The notes: generated by a model from the letters alone, not told the origin. A stretch of DNA of 47,587 bases from Mycobacterium gordonae (GCF_002101675.1 NZ_LQOY01000246.1:1-47587), one strand, 5' to 3'; positions 1-9,036 are shown, numbered from the stretch's first letter. Made by a program: numbers and translations.

Positions 1-68
1 AACCGCGACACCGACCCGCGAAGCGCACCCAACGCCTCCGCCCAGTCCGCACGGGTGCCGCAACTCAT
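1..68 (-). CDS. N-terminal fragment of an unknown protein, cut by the left edge
   Basis: Reading leftward from an ATG at 68, 22 codons stay open to the edge and give MSCGTRADWAEALGAL and onward, a composition compatible with an actinobacterial protein. No Shine-Dalgarno sequence precedes the ATG, but TACAAT lies 6 nt upstream, the pattern of leaderless mycobacterial transcripts. The family cannot be told from so few residues. It is divergent from the gene at 271. The call rests on the open frame and the promoter-like box only. Confidence 0.35.
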   Translation of the reverse strand, partial: MSCGTRADWAEALGALRGSVSR

Positions 69-74
69 ACCCGA

Positions 75-80
75 ATTGTA
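75..80 (-). promoter_or_regulatory. Putative -10 box for the left-edge gene
   Basis: On the minus strand this reads TACAAT, five of six matches to TATAAT, and ends 6 nt before the ATG at 68. That spacing would start the transcript at the start codon. No convincing -35 hexamer was seen. Confidence 0.35.
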
Positions 81-270
81 TTGTGGCGCAGCGACAAGAA
101 TGGCCGTCACGGCCTACCGGTCGCCTACTCCGACCCGTCCGATTGCGGCGCGGGTTCCGCGCGTGCTCGAGCCCCACCGAGAGCCTCCATCGGCTGTGGT
201 GAACACCGGAGGTCTTGCCTGCAGGGCGCCGAGTCATGATCCTGGACAGATATCGAAAGGTGGTCGACCG

Positions 271-864
271 ATGACAGGATCCGATGGTGGCTGGGCGGGC
301 GTCGAAATCTGCTTTTTGCGCACCGGGATCGGTGTTGTCGACAACATTCGCAGGGACGGTGATCGCGTGTGGTTCACCTTCGCTCGGCCCGGCGAACTTC
401 CCGAAAATCTCTGGCTGGCAACCCCCTTCTTCGACCAGAGACTTGTCAACGGCGATTGGGCTGCTATCGAAACGGAAGGTGAGGGCCCCCCTGAGCCCGA
501 TTGGAGGCATTCGGAGATACGGCGGATCCGCCCGCCGCTCGATGAACCGCCAGAGTTTGCGCTGCAGATCGAGCCGGTTCGGAGCTATGGCGACGGGGAG
601 GTCATGGTCAACGTCCATCTGGGCAGCGGGCGATGGTTTTCCCGGTTCAAGGCGACGGATCGGTTGTATCCCGCCTACGAGCGCGGCGGTTGGCATCTGC
701 CCGGGGCGCGGCAGCTGGATGGACATGGGTCGGGCCGAACGTGGTCGGATGCGGATGCTCCTTCGCTCCCCTACGACGTGGAGACCCTGCTGGAACTGCT
801 CTACGCGGCGTCGAGACTTGCCCGCAGCCTGATTCTTGATCGACCGCAACTCTTTGAGGCGTGA
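271..864 (+). CDS. Hypothetical protein, 197 aa
   Basis: The frame is open from 55, but the ATG at 271 is preferred because GAAAGG lies 10 nt upstream and the codons before it read as low-complexity Pro/Arg. The product is soluble-looking, with no signal peptide or membrane segment. It has an acidic, Pro-rich middle (about residues 60-85) and aromatic-rich stretches such as RVWFTF and RWFSRF that suggest beta strands. I do not recognise a domain. It is tail to tail with ctpI, whose stop lies 44 bp away, so the two genes are not co-transcribed. Codon use matches its neighbours. Confidence 0.65.
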   Translation: MTGSDGGWAGVEICFLRTGIGVVDNIRRDGDRVWFTFARPGELPENLWLATPFFDQRLVNGDWAAIETEGEGPPEPDWRHSEIRRIRPPLDEPPEFALQIEPVRSYGDGEVMVNVHLGSGRWFSRFKATDRLYPAYERGGWHLPGARQLDGHGSGRTWSDADAPSLPYDVETLLELLYAASRLARSLILDRPQLFEA

Positions 865-908
865 GCCCGCTTCCAGCTGATCCTAACCGGCACAACCGCT
901 TTGGCTTG

Positions 909-3900
909 CTACTCGGATTCGTCATCCGGCGCGGGTGTGACCGCGCCGACCGCCCGGTTCAACCAGTGCGGCGCCAGCATCGAGATCGCGGTGGTCCCCG
1001 CAGTGGCGCCGATGACGCCCGACCAGGCCACCGGCCCCAGCGGTGTGCAGCCGAAGAACTGACTCAGCACCGGCGTCTGGATGATGCCGACCAGTACCCC
1101 CGCGCTGCCCAGCGCCGTGGCCACCACCAGCGGACTGTGACTGCGGCTCTGCAGGGTCTGTGCCAGCTGCATCGTGACCAATGCGGTCAAACCCATTGTA
1201 GCCGTGCGCCTTTCGGTGCCCGGCGTCCAGCGTCCGATGGCCCATGCGGTGGTTGCGGCGGCGGCGGTGATGACTCCGCGGTTGACGATCTGGCGCATCA
1301 GCGGCTCGTCGAGGGACGGCGCCGGCTGGGTCAGCAGGTCGCGCTGCAATGTCCGGCGCGCTTCCTCGATCTGCTCGGGCGTCAGCTCCCCGTCGTCTTC
1401 GGGGTCGTCGTACTGAGACGTGACGGCGACGGCCAGGGCGGGGAACATGTCGGTCAGCAGGTTCACCAGCAGCAGTTGCCGGGTTCCCACCGGCGCCCGC
1501 CCCTGGCCGAACGCGGTCCCCAGGATCGTGAACAGCACCTCGCCGACATTCCCGCCGACCAGGATCGTGACCGCGTCGCGCACACCGGCCCACATGTTGC
1601 GGCCTTCGACCAGAGCGTCGATCAGCACCCCCAGATCATCGTCGGTCAGCACGATGTCGGCCGCGCCGCGGGCGGCCGAGGATCCGCGACCGCTGACCCC
1701 GATCCCCACGTCGGCCATCCGGATTGCGGCAGCGTCGTTGGCGCCGTCGCCGACCATGGCGGTCACTCGGCCGCTGCGCTGCAGCGCCGCCACGATCTGC
1801 ACTTTCTGCTCCGGGCTGACCCGCGCGAACACCTGGACGTCGGCGGCCAGCTTGGTGTGTCCTTCGGCGTCCATGCTGGCGAACTCGGCGCCGGTCACCA
1901 CGCGCACGTCCGCGGGCAGGCCCAGTTGCCGGGCTATCGCACGTGCGGTGATTGGGTGGTCGCCGGTGATCAGCACCACGTGTCGCTCGGCCTCTATGAG
2001 CGCCTCGATCAGCGGCCGCGCCGACGCCCGGGCGGTATCGGCCAACCCGACATAGCCGATCAGGTCCAGGTCGTGCGCCGCGGCGTCGACCGCCTCGACA
2101 TCGGTGTCGCCGTCGGTGGTGCCGAGCTCCCAGGGCCGCTGCGCGACGGCCAGCACCCGCAGACCTTGGGCGGCGAGGCTGTCGACCAGAGCCTCGGCCC
2201 CGGCGTCGACGGATCGGCAGCGCGGCAGGATGGTCTCCGGCGCGCCCTTCACCATCAGTACGGGCGTCGTGTCGGTAACCTCTGCGCCGATCGAGGCGGC
2301 GTAGCCGCGGCTGGATTCGAAGGGCACCTCCGCCAGCACCGTCCAAGGCGAATCCCCTTCGGCATCAAGCGAAATCGCCGCGGTGATGATGGCCTCGTCG
2401 GTTGCGTGCGCGTGTCCCTCGCCGTCGTGCGGCTGCGTCGATGCGCGCGCCGCGGCCCGCAATACCGCGATGGCCGCGGGATCGTCGGACTCGGGGAACG
2501 GCCCGTCGGCAGCAATACCGTTCGGCACCGCACGCACCACGCGCAGCCGGTTCTCGGTGAGTGTGCCGGTCTTGTCGAAGCACACGGTGTCCACCCGCCC
2601 CAGGGCCTCGATCGCGCGAGGTGATCGCACCAGGACGCCGCGCGTCGTCAGGCGCTGCGCGGCGGCCAGCTGCGACAGGGTTGCCACCAACGGCAGACCT
2701 TCCGGCACCGCGGCGACCGCGATGGCCACGCCGTCGGCGACCGCCTGCCGCAGCGATGTGCGGCGCAGCAACGACAGGCCGGTCACCGTCGCGCCGCCGG
2801 CCAGGGTGAGCGGCAGCACCTTGCTGGTCAGCTCACGCAGCCGCGCCTGCACGCCGGCCGATGTCTCGACGTTTGCCACCGCTGATATCGCGCGTTGCGC
2901 AGCAGTACCGACCCCGGTGGCGACGACGATGGCCCGCGCGCGTCCGGCGACGATGGTGCTGCCCTCGAACAGCATGCTGGCCCGGTCCGGGTCGTTGACG
3001 GCGACGGGATCGACCTGCTTGTCGACCGGCAACGACTCGCCGGTGAGGAAGGATTCGTCGACCTCGAGGTCGTCGGCCACCAAGATTCGGGCGTCGGCCG
3101 GTACCACTTCGGGGGCAGCCAGGTCGATCACGTCACCGGGGCGCAGCTTCTTGGCCGACACGGTGGCGGTCCGGGTGGCGTGCCGGGCGGCCTCCAGCCG
3201 GCGCCGGGTGGTCGCCACAGCGGGCACGACCACACGGCGTACGAGCTGATCCTGCTCGGCGAACAGCTCGGCCGCTGCGGCCTCGGCCCGCAGGCGCTGT
3301 ACGCCACCGGTGAGCGCATTGACCGCCATGACGCCCGCGACCAGGACCGCGTCGACATTGCTGCCCACGATCGCCGACGCCGCCGCACCCACCGCCAGGA
3401 TCGGAGTCAGCGGGTCGCGCAGCTCGACACGCGTCGCGGCCGCCAACCGTCCCAACGTCTGGGCCGGGCCGCGCAGGGGAGCCACCACCGGTTCGTAGGA
3501 CAAGTCGTCGAGCCGGCGCCGCCAGGTCGGGGTATCCGATTCGACGGCCAGCGGGCGTGACCCGCCGGCCAGGCGCGAGTAGACGATTTCGGGGTCGAGC
3601 GCGTGCCAGGCGGTCAGCGGTTGCGGCGTGGGGTCGGGCAGCCGCAGCACCCGGGCGGCCGACAGTGACCCGCCCAGCAGAGCCGTCACGGCAGCGGCGT
3701 TGACCGGGTTGAGCCAGCGGCGGAACGACGCCGGATTACTGGTTCTGCCGTCTTCTCCGGTGACGAGCAACAGGCCGGCCAGCGTGGTGCCGCCCTGGGC
3801 CAGGTGCACGGCGGATTCGCTGGCCGCACGCGCCACCGGCAGCGCGGACAGGATCCGTACCGCGGCCGCCAGATCGGTACCGGTGATGATGTCGGCGGTC

Positions 3901-5729
3901 CACGGCGTGGCGGCCCGCGGGTCGTCCAGGGCGACGCCGACGTCGGCGATGGCCAGCGCGGCGAGCGTGTCGGTGGAGGCAAAGTCACGGTGCAGGGCGG
4001 TGATCAGCAGTACCGGTCCGCGGTCGGCCCGCAAATCCCGGACCAATTTCAGTAGCGGGGTACCGGGCGGATGGGTGGAACCGACGCTGGCGGACAGGTC
4101 CTCGGTACCGGCCACGTGGCGCAACACCACCCGGGCCCCGGTTCGGTGTGCGGTCTGCATCAGGGGGATCGCGTAGGGGTCGACCTCCCACCCCACGTCG
4201 ACGCTGCCCACCCGGTCGCCGTCGTTGATCAGCTCGGCGTGCTCGAGACCCTGTGCCGGCGTCGCCGACGGCCCTTGCGACCGGATCCACTTCAAGCGCG
4301 CACCGATGGCGGGCAGTTCGTCCGGGTCGGGCTCGGGTGCCTCCTCGCCGTGCAACAGCGCATCGGCCACCTCGTAGACCCGGTCGTCGTCCCAGCCGGG
4401 CTCCTCGCCCTGCGCCCGCAGCACCGCACGGTGGTCGCCGCGCAGCGCGGCACCGTCGATGACGACCACCTGCACCCGGTCCAGCCGGCGCAGCGCACCG
4501 GGATCGAGCAACAGCAGCCCGGCGTTGGCCAGGCCGCGGCCGAGCGTCGTCGCGAACGCCTCCCGGCCCACGTGCGCGGCCTTGGGAACCCCGGCCAGGA
4601 TCGCCTCGGCGGCCTCGGCGGCGCCGCCACCGGCGAACAATGCGCCCGCAGCCGCGATGACCGAACCGCTCGCGGCCTGGTCCACGTAATTCTCGATCGG
4701 GCCCTTGATGGAGCCCTTGCCGGTGTCGATCGCGCAGTCGATGGCACCGTCCACCACGACGTGCGAGGCCTCGCCCGCGGCGGCAGCGGCCCAGTGGTGT
4801 CGGGGCGTGTGCTCGTCTGCCGCCGACGAGAGGATGGGAACGACCGGTGCCTGCGGGCGGCTCGGTGAGGCGAGTTCGGGTTCCCGTTCCCGCCAGCGTT
4901 GCCGATGCGCCGTCGCCTCGGACAGCTGCAGGGTGCGCTGCGTGAGATTCAGCAGGGGCGTGCCGACCGACTGGCTCAATCCGTAGGCCAGCGCCGTCGA
5001 ACCGCTGAGTGCGATGTCAGTGCCCACGCGGCCGAGCCGGGATTCCAGGACGGCCACCACCCGCGGCTGGTAGTTCATCAGGGCCGCCGCGGCCCGTGCG
5101 CTGCGCGGCGCCATCGGCAGCCGGGTGAACCAGCCGGTGACGGCGGCGCCGACCGCGACGGCGTCCATGGCCGCGGCGGTCAGCGGCACCAGGATCGCCA
5201 GCGGGTTGCCCGGATCGGCAAAGGGCGCCGAGTGGGGTGTGGGCCCGGTTTCGGTTGCGGCGAGGTCAGCGGCGACCGCGGCCGCTGTGTCCCGCACCTC
5301 GTCCAGCACGTCGTCGGCGTCGGCGTCCGCGGCAATCTCGACGACCAGCCGACCCAGTGCGCCCTCCACGTGGGCCTTGTCGACTCCGGCGATCCGGCGG
5401 ACCGGCTCCTCGATCACCGGGGCGTATTCGTGCCATCGGGGGAACGGCAGCAGCGGGTCGAGGTCGAGGTGTACCCGCCGGCCGCTGTGCCAGCGCACCG
5501 GCGGCGTGACCGGTTCTGGTGCGCCGTCGACCGAGCCGCCCAGGCCGATCGCGCGGCCGGTGCTGTGCGCCATGGTCTGCACGACGGGCCCGACGAGTTC
5601 GGTCACCGGGCTGGTCAGCGTCTGCACCGCTCCGACAGCACCCGCCGCCGTATTGACCCCTGCCTGAATCGCCTGAACCGCTCCACCGGTGAGAGTGCCG
5701 ACAAGGTCGGCCACACCCGGGATCTTCAT
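909..5729 (-). CDS. ctpI: Giant P-type cation ATPase CtpI, 1606 aa
   Basis: Membrane pump of the P-type ATPase superfamily. The C-terminal half holds a complete catalytic core: TGES in the actuator domain (896-899), DKTGTLT with the phosphorylated Asp1052, and MVGDGAND (1325-1332). PEGLP in the membrane segment before the phosphorylation site is typical of type II (Ca2+, Na+/K+-like) pumps, and the CPC/CPx motif of heavy-metal pumps is absent, so an alkali or alkaline-earth substrate is more likely. The actual ion is unknown. The N-terminal half has an HMA-like fold without CxxC (about residues 80-150), then what looks like a decayed second pump core (see findings). The length matches the roughly 1630 aa I recall for M. 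tuberculosis CtpI. An AGGG lies 6 nt before the ATG. It lies 85 bp downstream of the sigma factor gene on the same strand. Confidence 0.93.
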   Translation of the reverse strand: MKIPGVADLVGTLTGGAVQAIQAGVNTAAGAVGAVQTLTSPVTELVGPVVQTMAHSTGRAIGLGGSVDGAPEPVTPPVRWHSGRRVHLDLDPLLPFPRWHEYAPVIEEPVRRIAGVDKAHVEGALGRLVVEIAADADADDVLDEVRDTAAAVAADLAATETGPTPHSAPFADPGNPLAILVPLTAAAMDAVAVGAAVTGWFTRLPMAPRSARAAAALMNYQPRVVAVLESRLGRVGTDIALSGSTALAYGLSQSVGTPLLNLTQRTLQLSEATAHRQRWREREPELASPSRPQAPVVPILSSAADEHTPRHHWAAAAAGEASHVVVDGAIDCAIDTGKGSIKGPIENYVDQAASGSVIAAAGALFAGGGAAEAAEAILAGVPKAAHVGREAFATTLGRGLANAGLLLLDPGALRRLDRVQVVVIDGAALRGDHRAVLRAQGEEPGWDDDRVYEVADALLHGEEAPEPDPDELPAIGARLKWIRSQGPSATPAQGLEHAELINDGDRVGSVDVGWEVDPYAIPLMQTAHRTGARVVLRHVAGTEDLSASVGSTHPPGTPLLKLVRDLRADRGPVLLITALHRDFASTDTLAALAIADVGVALDDPRAATPWTADIITGTDLAAAVRILSALPVARAASESAVHLAQGGTTLAGLLLVTGEDGRTSNPASFRRWLNPVNAAAVTALLGGSLSAARVLRLPDPTPQPLTAWHALDPEIVYSRLAGGSRPLAVESDTPTWRRRLDDLSYEPVVAPLRGPAQTLGRLAAATRVELRDPLTPILAVGAAASAIVGSNVDAVLVAGVMAVNALTGGVQRLRAEAAAAELFAEQDQLVRRVVVPAVATTRRRLEAARHATRTATVSAKKLRPGDVIDLAAPEVVPADARILVADDLEVDESFLTGESLPVDKQVDPVAVNDPDRASMLFEGSTIVAGRARAIVVATGVGTAAQRAISAVANVETSAGVQARLRELTSKVLPLTLAGGATVTGLSLLRRTSLRQAVADGVAIAVAAVPEGLPLVATLSQLAAAQRLTTRGVLVRSPRAIEALGRVDTVCFDKTGTLTENRLRVVRAVPNGIAADGPFPESDDPAAIAVLRAAARASTQPHDGEGHAHATDEAIITAAISLDAEGDSPWTVLAEVPFESSRGYAASIGAEVTDTTPVLMVKGAPETILPRCRSVDAGAEALVDSLAAQGLRVLAVAQRPWELGTTDGDTDVEAVDAAAHDLDLIGYVGLADTARASARPLIEALIEAERHVVLITGDHPITARAIARQLGLPADVRVVTGAEFASMDAEGHTKLAADVQVFARVSPEQKVQIVAALQRSGRVTAMVGDGANDAAAIRMADVGIGVSGRGSSAARGAADIVLTDDDLGVLIDALVEGRNMWAGVRDAVTILVGGNVGEVLFTILGTAFGQGRAPVGTRQLLLVNLLTDMFPALAVAVTSQYDDPEDDGELTPEQIEEARRTLQRDLLTQPAPSLDEPLMRQIVNRGVITAAAATTAWAIGRWTPGTERRTATMGLTALVTMQLAQTLQSRSHSPLVVATALGSAGVLVGIIQTPVLSQFFGCTPLGPVAWSGVIGATAGTTAISMLAPHWLNRAVGAVTPAPDDESE

Positions 5730-5814
5730 CCATCACCCTTCGATCACGTCTACCGCGCCAATCCTCCCGGGGCCTCGAAGACCTGTCCACACGGCCCGCG
5801 GGGATTCGGCCGGA

Positions 5815-6744
5815 TTACCGCGTGGGCGGCAACCCAAACGCGGCGAACAACGTCGGGTCGAGGAAGACGGTCATCACCGCTATCCCGGGTGTCCCGGCCC
5901 GGGAACGGCAGGTGAGAACCTGGATGGAATGGGCTTGCATGATGTTATCGGCGTTGCGCCGATATTCGGCGACCGCGGGCTGTGCGTTCGCTGAGGTTGG
6001 GACCATCCGCAGGTCGCCGGGCGCGGCGATGGCCCGGTCGGCGAGGAAGCGAAGCACATTGTCGCGCCCGAAGAACCATTCCCGCATCGGTGGCATCTCG
6101 AGCCTGACGTCCTCCTGCAGCAGCTCCGTGAGGGCGGCCATGTCGGCGTTCTCGAATGCTGCGCAGTAACGGTCGACCAGATCGCGGCGCGCAGCGTCTT
6201 CTGGCTCGCTCACGTCGTCCTCGTCCGGGGCGATCTCGGCGAGCCGGCCGCGGGCGCGCTGCAGGGAACTGTTGACGGCCGCGGGCGTGGTTTCCAGCAG
6301 TTCGGCCACTTCGGCTGCGCTGAACTGCACGACGTCGCGCAGGATCAGGACAGCTCGCTGCCGGGCGGGCAGCTCTTGCAGGGCGGTCATCACTGCCAGC
6401 CGAACACTCTGGCGTACGAACAGGGCGTCCTCAGGCGCCTGGTACAGGTACGTGTCGGGGATGGGTTCCAGCCACTCGCTGTCGTCGATCGGGTCGTCCA
6501 AAGGCAGCACGCGGCGGGCGCGGTTCTCCAGCGCCCGCAGGCACGCCGTCGTCGCGATCCGGTACAGCCAGGTGCGTAATGCCGCGCGTTCCTCGAACGC
6601 CGAATAGCCTCGCCAGCCGCGTAGGTAGGTCTCCTGCACCAGGTCCTCGGCGTCGTGCACCGATCCGAGCATGCGGTAGCAGTGCGCGATCAGCTCGGCG
6701 CGCAGCGGCGCCGCCCGCTCCATGAACTCCGATTGCTCCGACAT
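5815..6744 (-). CDS. ECF sigma factor with SnoaL-like C-terminal domain
   Basis: 309 aa. Region 2 spans about residues 14-78 (HCYRMLGSVHDAEDLVQETY and onward) and region 4 about 116-168 (ELPARQRAVLILRDVV, then the helix-turn-helix). The rest, about 185-305, is an NTF2/SnoaL-like domain. This is the architecture of SigG/SigJ-type ECF factors, in which the C-terminal domain modulates activity and replaces a separate anti-sigma factor. No anti-sigma gene is adjacent. It is divergent from the DUF899 gene and in the same direction as ctpI, 85 bp downstream. A short inverted repeat lies just before its start. It is not assigned to a named sigma factor because orthology to sigG or sigJ cannot be decided here. 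Confidence 0.92.
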   Translation of the reverse strand: MSEQSEFMERAAPLRAELIAHCYRMLGSVHDAEDLVQETYLRGWRGYSAFEERAALRTWLYRIATTACLRALENRARRVLPLDDPIDDSEWLEPIPDTYLYQAPEDALFVRQSVRLAVMTALQELPARQRAVLILRDVVQFSAAEVAELLETTPAAVNSSLQRARGRLAEIAPDEDDVSEPEDAARRDLVDRYCAAFENADMAALTELLQEDVRLEMPPMREWFFGRDNVLRFLADRAIAAPGDLRMVPTSANAQPAVAEYRRNADNIMQAHSIQVLTCRSRAGTPGIAVMTVFLDPTLFAAFGLPPTR

Positions 6745-6747
6745 GTC

Positions 6748-6759
6748 TGTATAGATACA
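6748..6759. promoter_or_regulatory. Inverted repeat TGTAT-N2-ATACA before the sigma gene
   Basis: A 5-bp perfect dyad in the 168-bp gap between the divergent sigma factor and DUF899 genes, 3 nt from the sigma start codon. Its position suits an operator or part of a promoter. The arms are short, so chance is possible. Confidence 0.3.
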
Positions 6760-6912
6760 TCCGCGCCCGGGAAATCATCGCCGACCAGGCCAGCGATGAA
6801 CCGCGGCGGTCCGGCGTATCTGCATTGGTGAGCGAGATACCTCTGACACCAGGATGGACTGCCGATGTCGACCGGTGGCCTGAAGACTCGCGTAAGGAGA
6901 AGGGAGATCACC

Positions 6913-7647
6913 ATGAAGACACCTCCGATCGTGTCCGCCGACGAGTGGACCGACGCGCACCGGCGGTTGCTGGCGAAGGAGAAAGAACTGACCCGGGCGC
7001 GGGACGCGCTGGCCGCGGAGCGCCGCCGGATGCCCTGGCTTGCGGTGGACAAGGACTACGTGTTCGAAGGGCCGGACGGGCCGATGAGCCTGCTGGACCT
7101 GTTTGCGGGACGGCGTCAGCTGGTCCTCTACCGTGCTTTCTTCGAGCCCGGGGTGCACGGCTGGCCCGATCACGGATGCCCGGGCTGTTCGATGGTCGCC
7201 GATCACATCGGCCACCTTGCGCACGTGAACGCCCGCGACACCACCCTGGCGTTCGCCTCCCGGGCGCCCCAGGCCGACATCGCGCGTCTCAAGCGGAGCA
7301 TGGGTTGGCAGATGCCGTGGTACACGCTGACCGACGGGTTTGACGCGGACTTCGGGGTCGACGAATGGCACGGCACCAACGCCTTCATCCACGACGGGTC
7401 GCGGATTTACCGCACCTACTTCGTCAACAACCGCGGCGACGAGGTGCTGGGCAACACCTGGAGCATCCTGGACATGACGGCGCTGGGGCGGCAGGAGGAC
7501 TGGGAGGACTCCCCGGAGGGCTACCCGCAGACCAAGCCGTACGAGTGGTGGTCCTGGCACGACTCGTACGCCGAGCATGTGCCGTCCCGCTGGTTCGGCG
7601 ATCCGGATCCCAATGACCCCAATGATCAACGGCCGCCGCGGAATTGA
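6913..7647 (+). CDS. DUF899 thioredoxin-like protein, 244 aa
   Basis: A member of the DUF899 (COG4312) family, with a thioredoxin-like fold and no settled reaction. The CxxC motif is DHGCPGCSM, with Cys89 and Cys92. The conserved RRQLVLYRAFF strand before it and YEWWSWHDSY near the end are typical of the family. The ATG at 6913 is chosen over the in-frame start at 6865 because a strong purine-rich ribosome binding site (AAGGAGAAGGGAG) ends 6-7 nt upstream. It is cytoplasmic, with no signal peptide. The divergent neighbour is an ECF sigma factor, which suggests a stress or redox role; this is inference. Confidence 0.9.
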   Translation: MKTPPIVSADEWTDAHRRLLAKEKELTRARDALAAERRRMPWLAVDKDYVFEGPDGPMSLLDLFAGRRQLVLYRAFFEPGVHGWPDHGCPGCSMVADHIGHLAHVNARDTTLAFASRAPQADIARLKRSMGWQMPWYTLTDGFDADFGVDEWHGTNAFIHDGSRIYRTYFVNNRGDEVLGNTWSILDMTALGRQEDWEDSPEGYPQTKPYEWWSWHDSYAEHVPSRWFGDPDPNDPNDQRPPRN

Positions 7648-7722
7648 TTTGCGCAATGTCTAAATGGCGCGGTGGCCGTCAGCGGCCACGCGTCGAAACA
7701 GGGCTGGAGAAAGTCCGCCGCC

Positions 7723-7956
7723 CTACAAATATCGGTGGTTTGCTCTGCCGACGTGGTATCCGGTCGGGAATGACTTCTCGATCACCTGGAGATGGTGGTC
7801 CACCCTGGACTCCAGCTCAAGGACTACGCAGCCGTCGCCGACGGCCTTGGATTCGAGAACGATGTACCGCTGACCACCGTCGGTGATCGGGTCACCAGAG
7901 TGCAAATGTTCGACCGGCACCAACTCGGGTGTTCCGTCTGACTCCACCTTTGACAC
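7723..7956 (-). CDS. Small hypothetical protein, 77 aa
   Basis: Starts at a GTG and reads MSKVESDGTPELVPVEHL. The middle, GDPITDGGQRYIVLESKAV, alternates hydrophobic and polar residues as in a small beta-barrel. There is no signal peptide and no good ribosome binding site. Convergent with the DUF899 gene (75-bp gap) and divergent from the rhomboid gene. Third-position composition looks coding. The family is not recognised, and the start is uncertain. Confidence 0.55.
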   Translation of the reverse strand: MSKVESDGTPELVPVEHLHSGDPITDGGQRYIVLESKAVGDGCVVLELESRVDHHLQVIEKSFPTGYHVGRANHRYL

Positions 7957-8076
7957 AGTAGGTCAACTCGGCGGGCGAGGAAACAGTGTCGCCAGCGGGT
8001 CGCCATTTTCGGCGAGCACGGCGGCGACACCCTCCCAGGGCGCGCCCGCACCGCGGGCGACCGCAACAATGGGTGC

Positions 8077-8940
8077 GTGACCAGCCCCAGCCCAGCGCAG
8101 CTACCGGCCGACGCGCCGACGTGCTACCGGCATCCCGGCCGCCAGACTTACGTCCGCTGCACGCGCTGCGAACGGCCTATCTGTGGCGATTGCATGCGCA
8201 GCGCAGCCGTCGGTCACCAGTGTGTGGAGTGCGTGCAGGCCGGTGCCCGCACGATTCGGCCCCAGCGCACGCGCTTCGGTGGGCGGGAACGGTCTGGGCT
8301 GCCGGTCATCACCCTCGGGCTGATCGTCGTCAACGTCTTGGCGTTCGTCGCCGAGATGGCGGTCGCGAATGTGCAACGGGATTTCGCGCTGTGGCCGCCG
8401 GCGGTGGCGGACGGACAGTTCTACCGACTGGTGACCTCCGCTTTCCTGCACTACGGCCCCACGCATCTGCTGCTGAACATGTGGGCGCTCTACGTCGTGG
8501 GCCCGCCGCTCGAAATGTGGCTGGGGCGATTGCGATTCGGGGCGCTGTATGCGCTGAGTGGCCTAGGCGGCTCGGTGTTGGTGTATCTGTTGTCGCCGCT
8601 TAATACGGCGACGGCGGGCGCATCGGGGGCGGTGTTCGGGTTGTTCGCCGCGACGTTCGTGGTGGCCAAGCGGTTGACCCTCGACGTGCGGTGGGTGGTC
8701 GCGGTGATCGCGTTCAACCTGGTGTTCACGTTCGTGGTGCCGCTGGTCAGCTCGCAGCAGATCAGCTGGCAGGGACACGTGGGCGGGCTGGTCGCGGGTG
8801 CCCTGGTGTCGGCGGCGTACGTGTACGCGCCGCGGCAGCGACGGGATCTGGTGCAGGCGGCGGCGACGGTTGCGGTGCTGGTGGTGTTCGCGGTGCTGAT
8901 CTGGTGGCGCACAGCGTCGCTGCTCGCCCAGTTCGGGTGA
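8077..8940 (+). CDS. Rhomboid intramembrane serine protease with N-terminal zinc-binding B-box
   Basis: 287 aa, matching the Rv0110 position in M. tuberculosis. Residues 16-52 carry paired Cys/His (C16, H19, C28, C31, C36, C39, H47, C49, C52), a B-box-like zinc module. Residues 75-280 form the rhomboid membrane domain, with HLLLNMW (H130, N134), the catalytic serine in GASGAVFG (Ser183) and the catalytic His234 in WQGHVGG. It therefore keeps the Ser/His dyad and should cleave membrane-spanning substrates. The start is GTG. In M. tuberculosis the next gene is the acyltransferase found here at 22829, so about 13.8 kb separates genes I expect to be close. Confidence 0.93.
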   Translation: MTSPSPAQLPADAPTCYRHPGRQTYVRCTRCERPICGDCMRSAAVGHQCVECVQAGARTIRPQRTRFGGRERSGLPVITLGLIVVNVLAFVAEMAVANVQRDFALWPPAVADGQFYRLVTSAFLHYGPTHLLLNMWALYVVGPPLEMWLGRLRFGALYALSGLGGSVLVYLLSPLNTATAGASGAVFGLFAATFVVAKRLTLDVRWVVAVIAFNLVFTFVVPLVSSQQISWQGHVGGLVAGALVSAAYVYAPRQRRDLVQAAATVAVLVVFAVLIWWRTASLLAQFG

Positions 8941-8948
8941 CTCGGGTC

Positions 8949-9010
8949 CGCGAGCAGACACAAAAGCCCTCTGGAGCATTCGCTCCGAGGTGCTTTTGTG
9001 TCTGCTCGCG
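8949..9010. repeat. Long imperfect palindrome, REP/MITE-like
   Basis: Two perfect 19-bp inverted arms (8949-8967 and 8992-9010) enclose an inner stem (CCTC/GAGG plus GGAGC/GCTCC) with an ATTC loop. Only two single-base bulges interrupt a hairpin of about 28 bp. It starts 9 nt after the rhomboid stop and may act as a terminator, though no T-tract follows. The length and near-perfection suggest a dispersed palindromic element; other copies cannot be checked here. Confidence 0.85.
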
Positions 9011-9036
9011 AGGGGAGGGTGAGTAGGTTGGCGGCT

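Noticed and set aside
861..2624. 587-codon open frame on the plus strand
   Set aside because: Exact antisense shadow of ctpI; composition is Arg/Gly/His-rich with no domain, and ctpI has full catalytic motifs.
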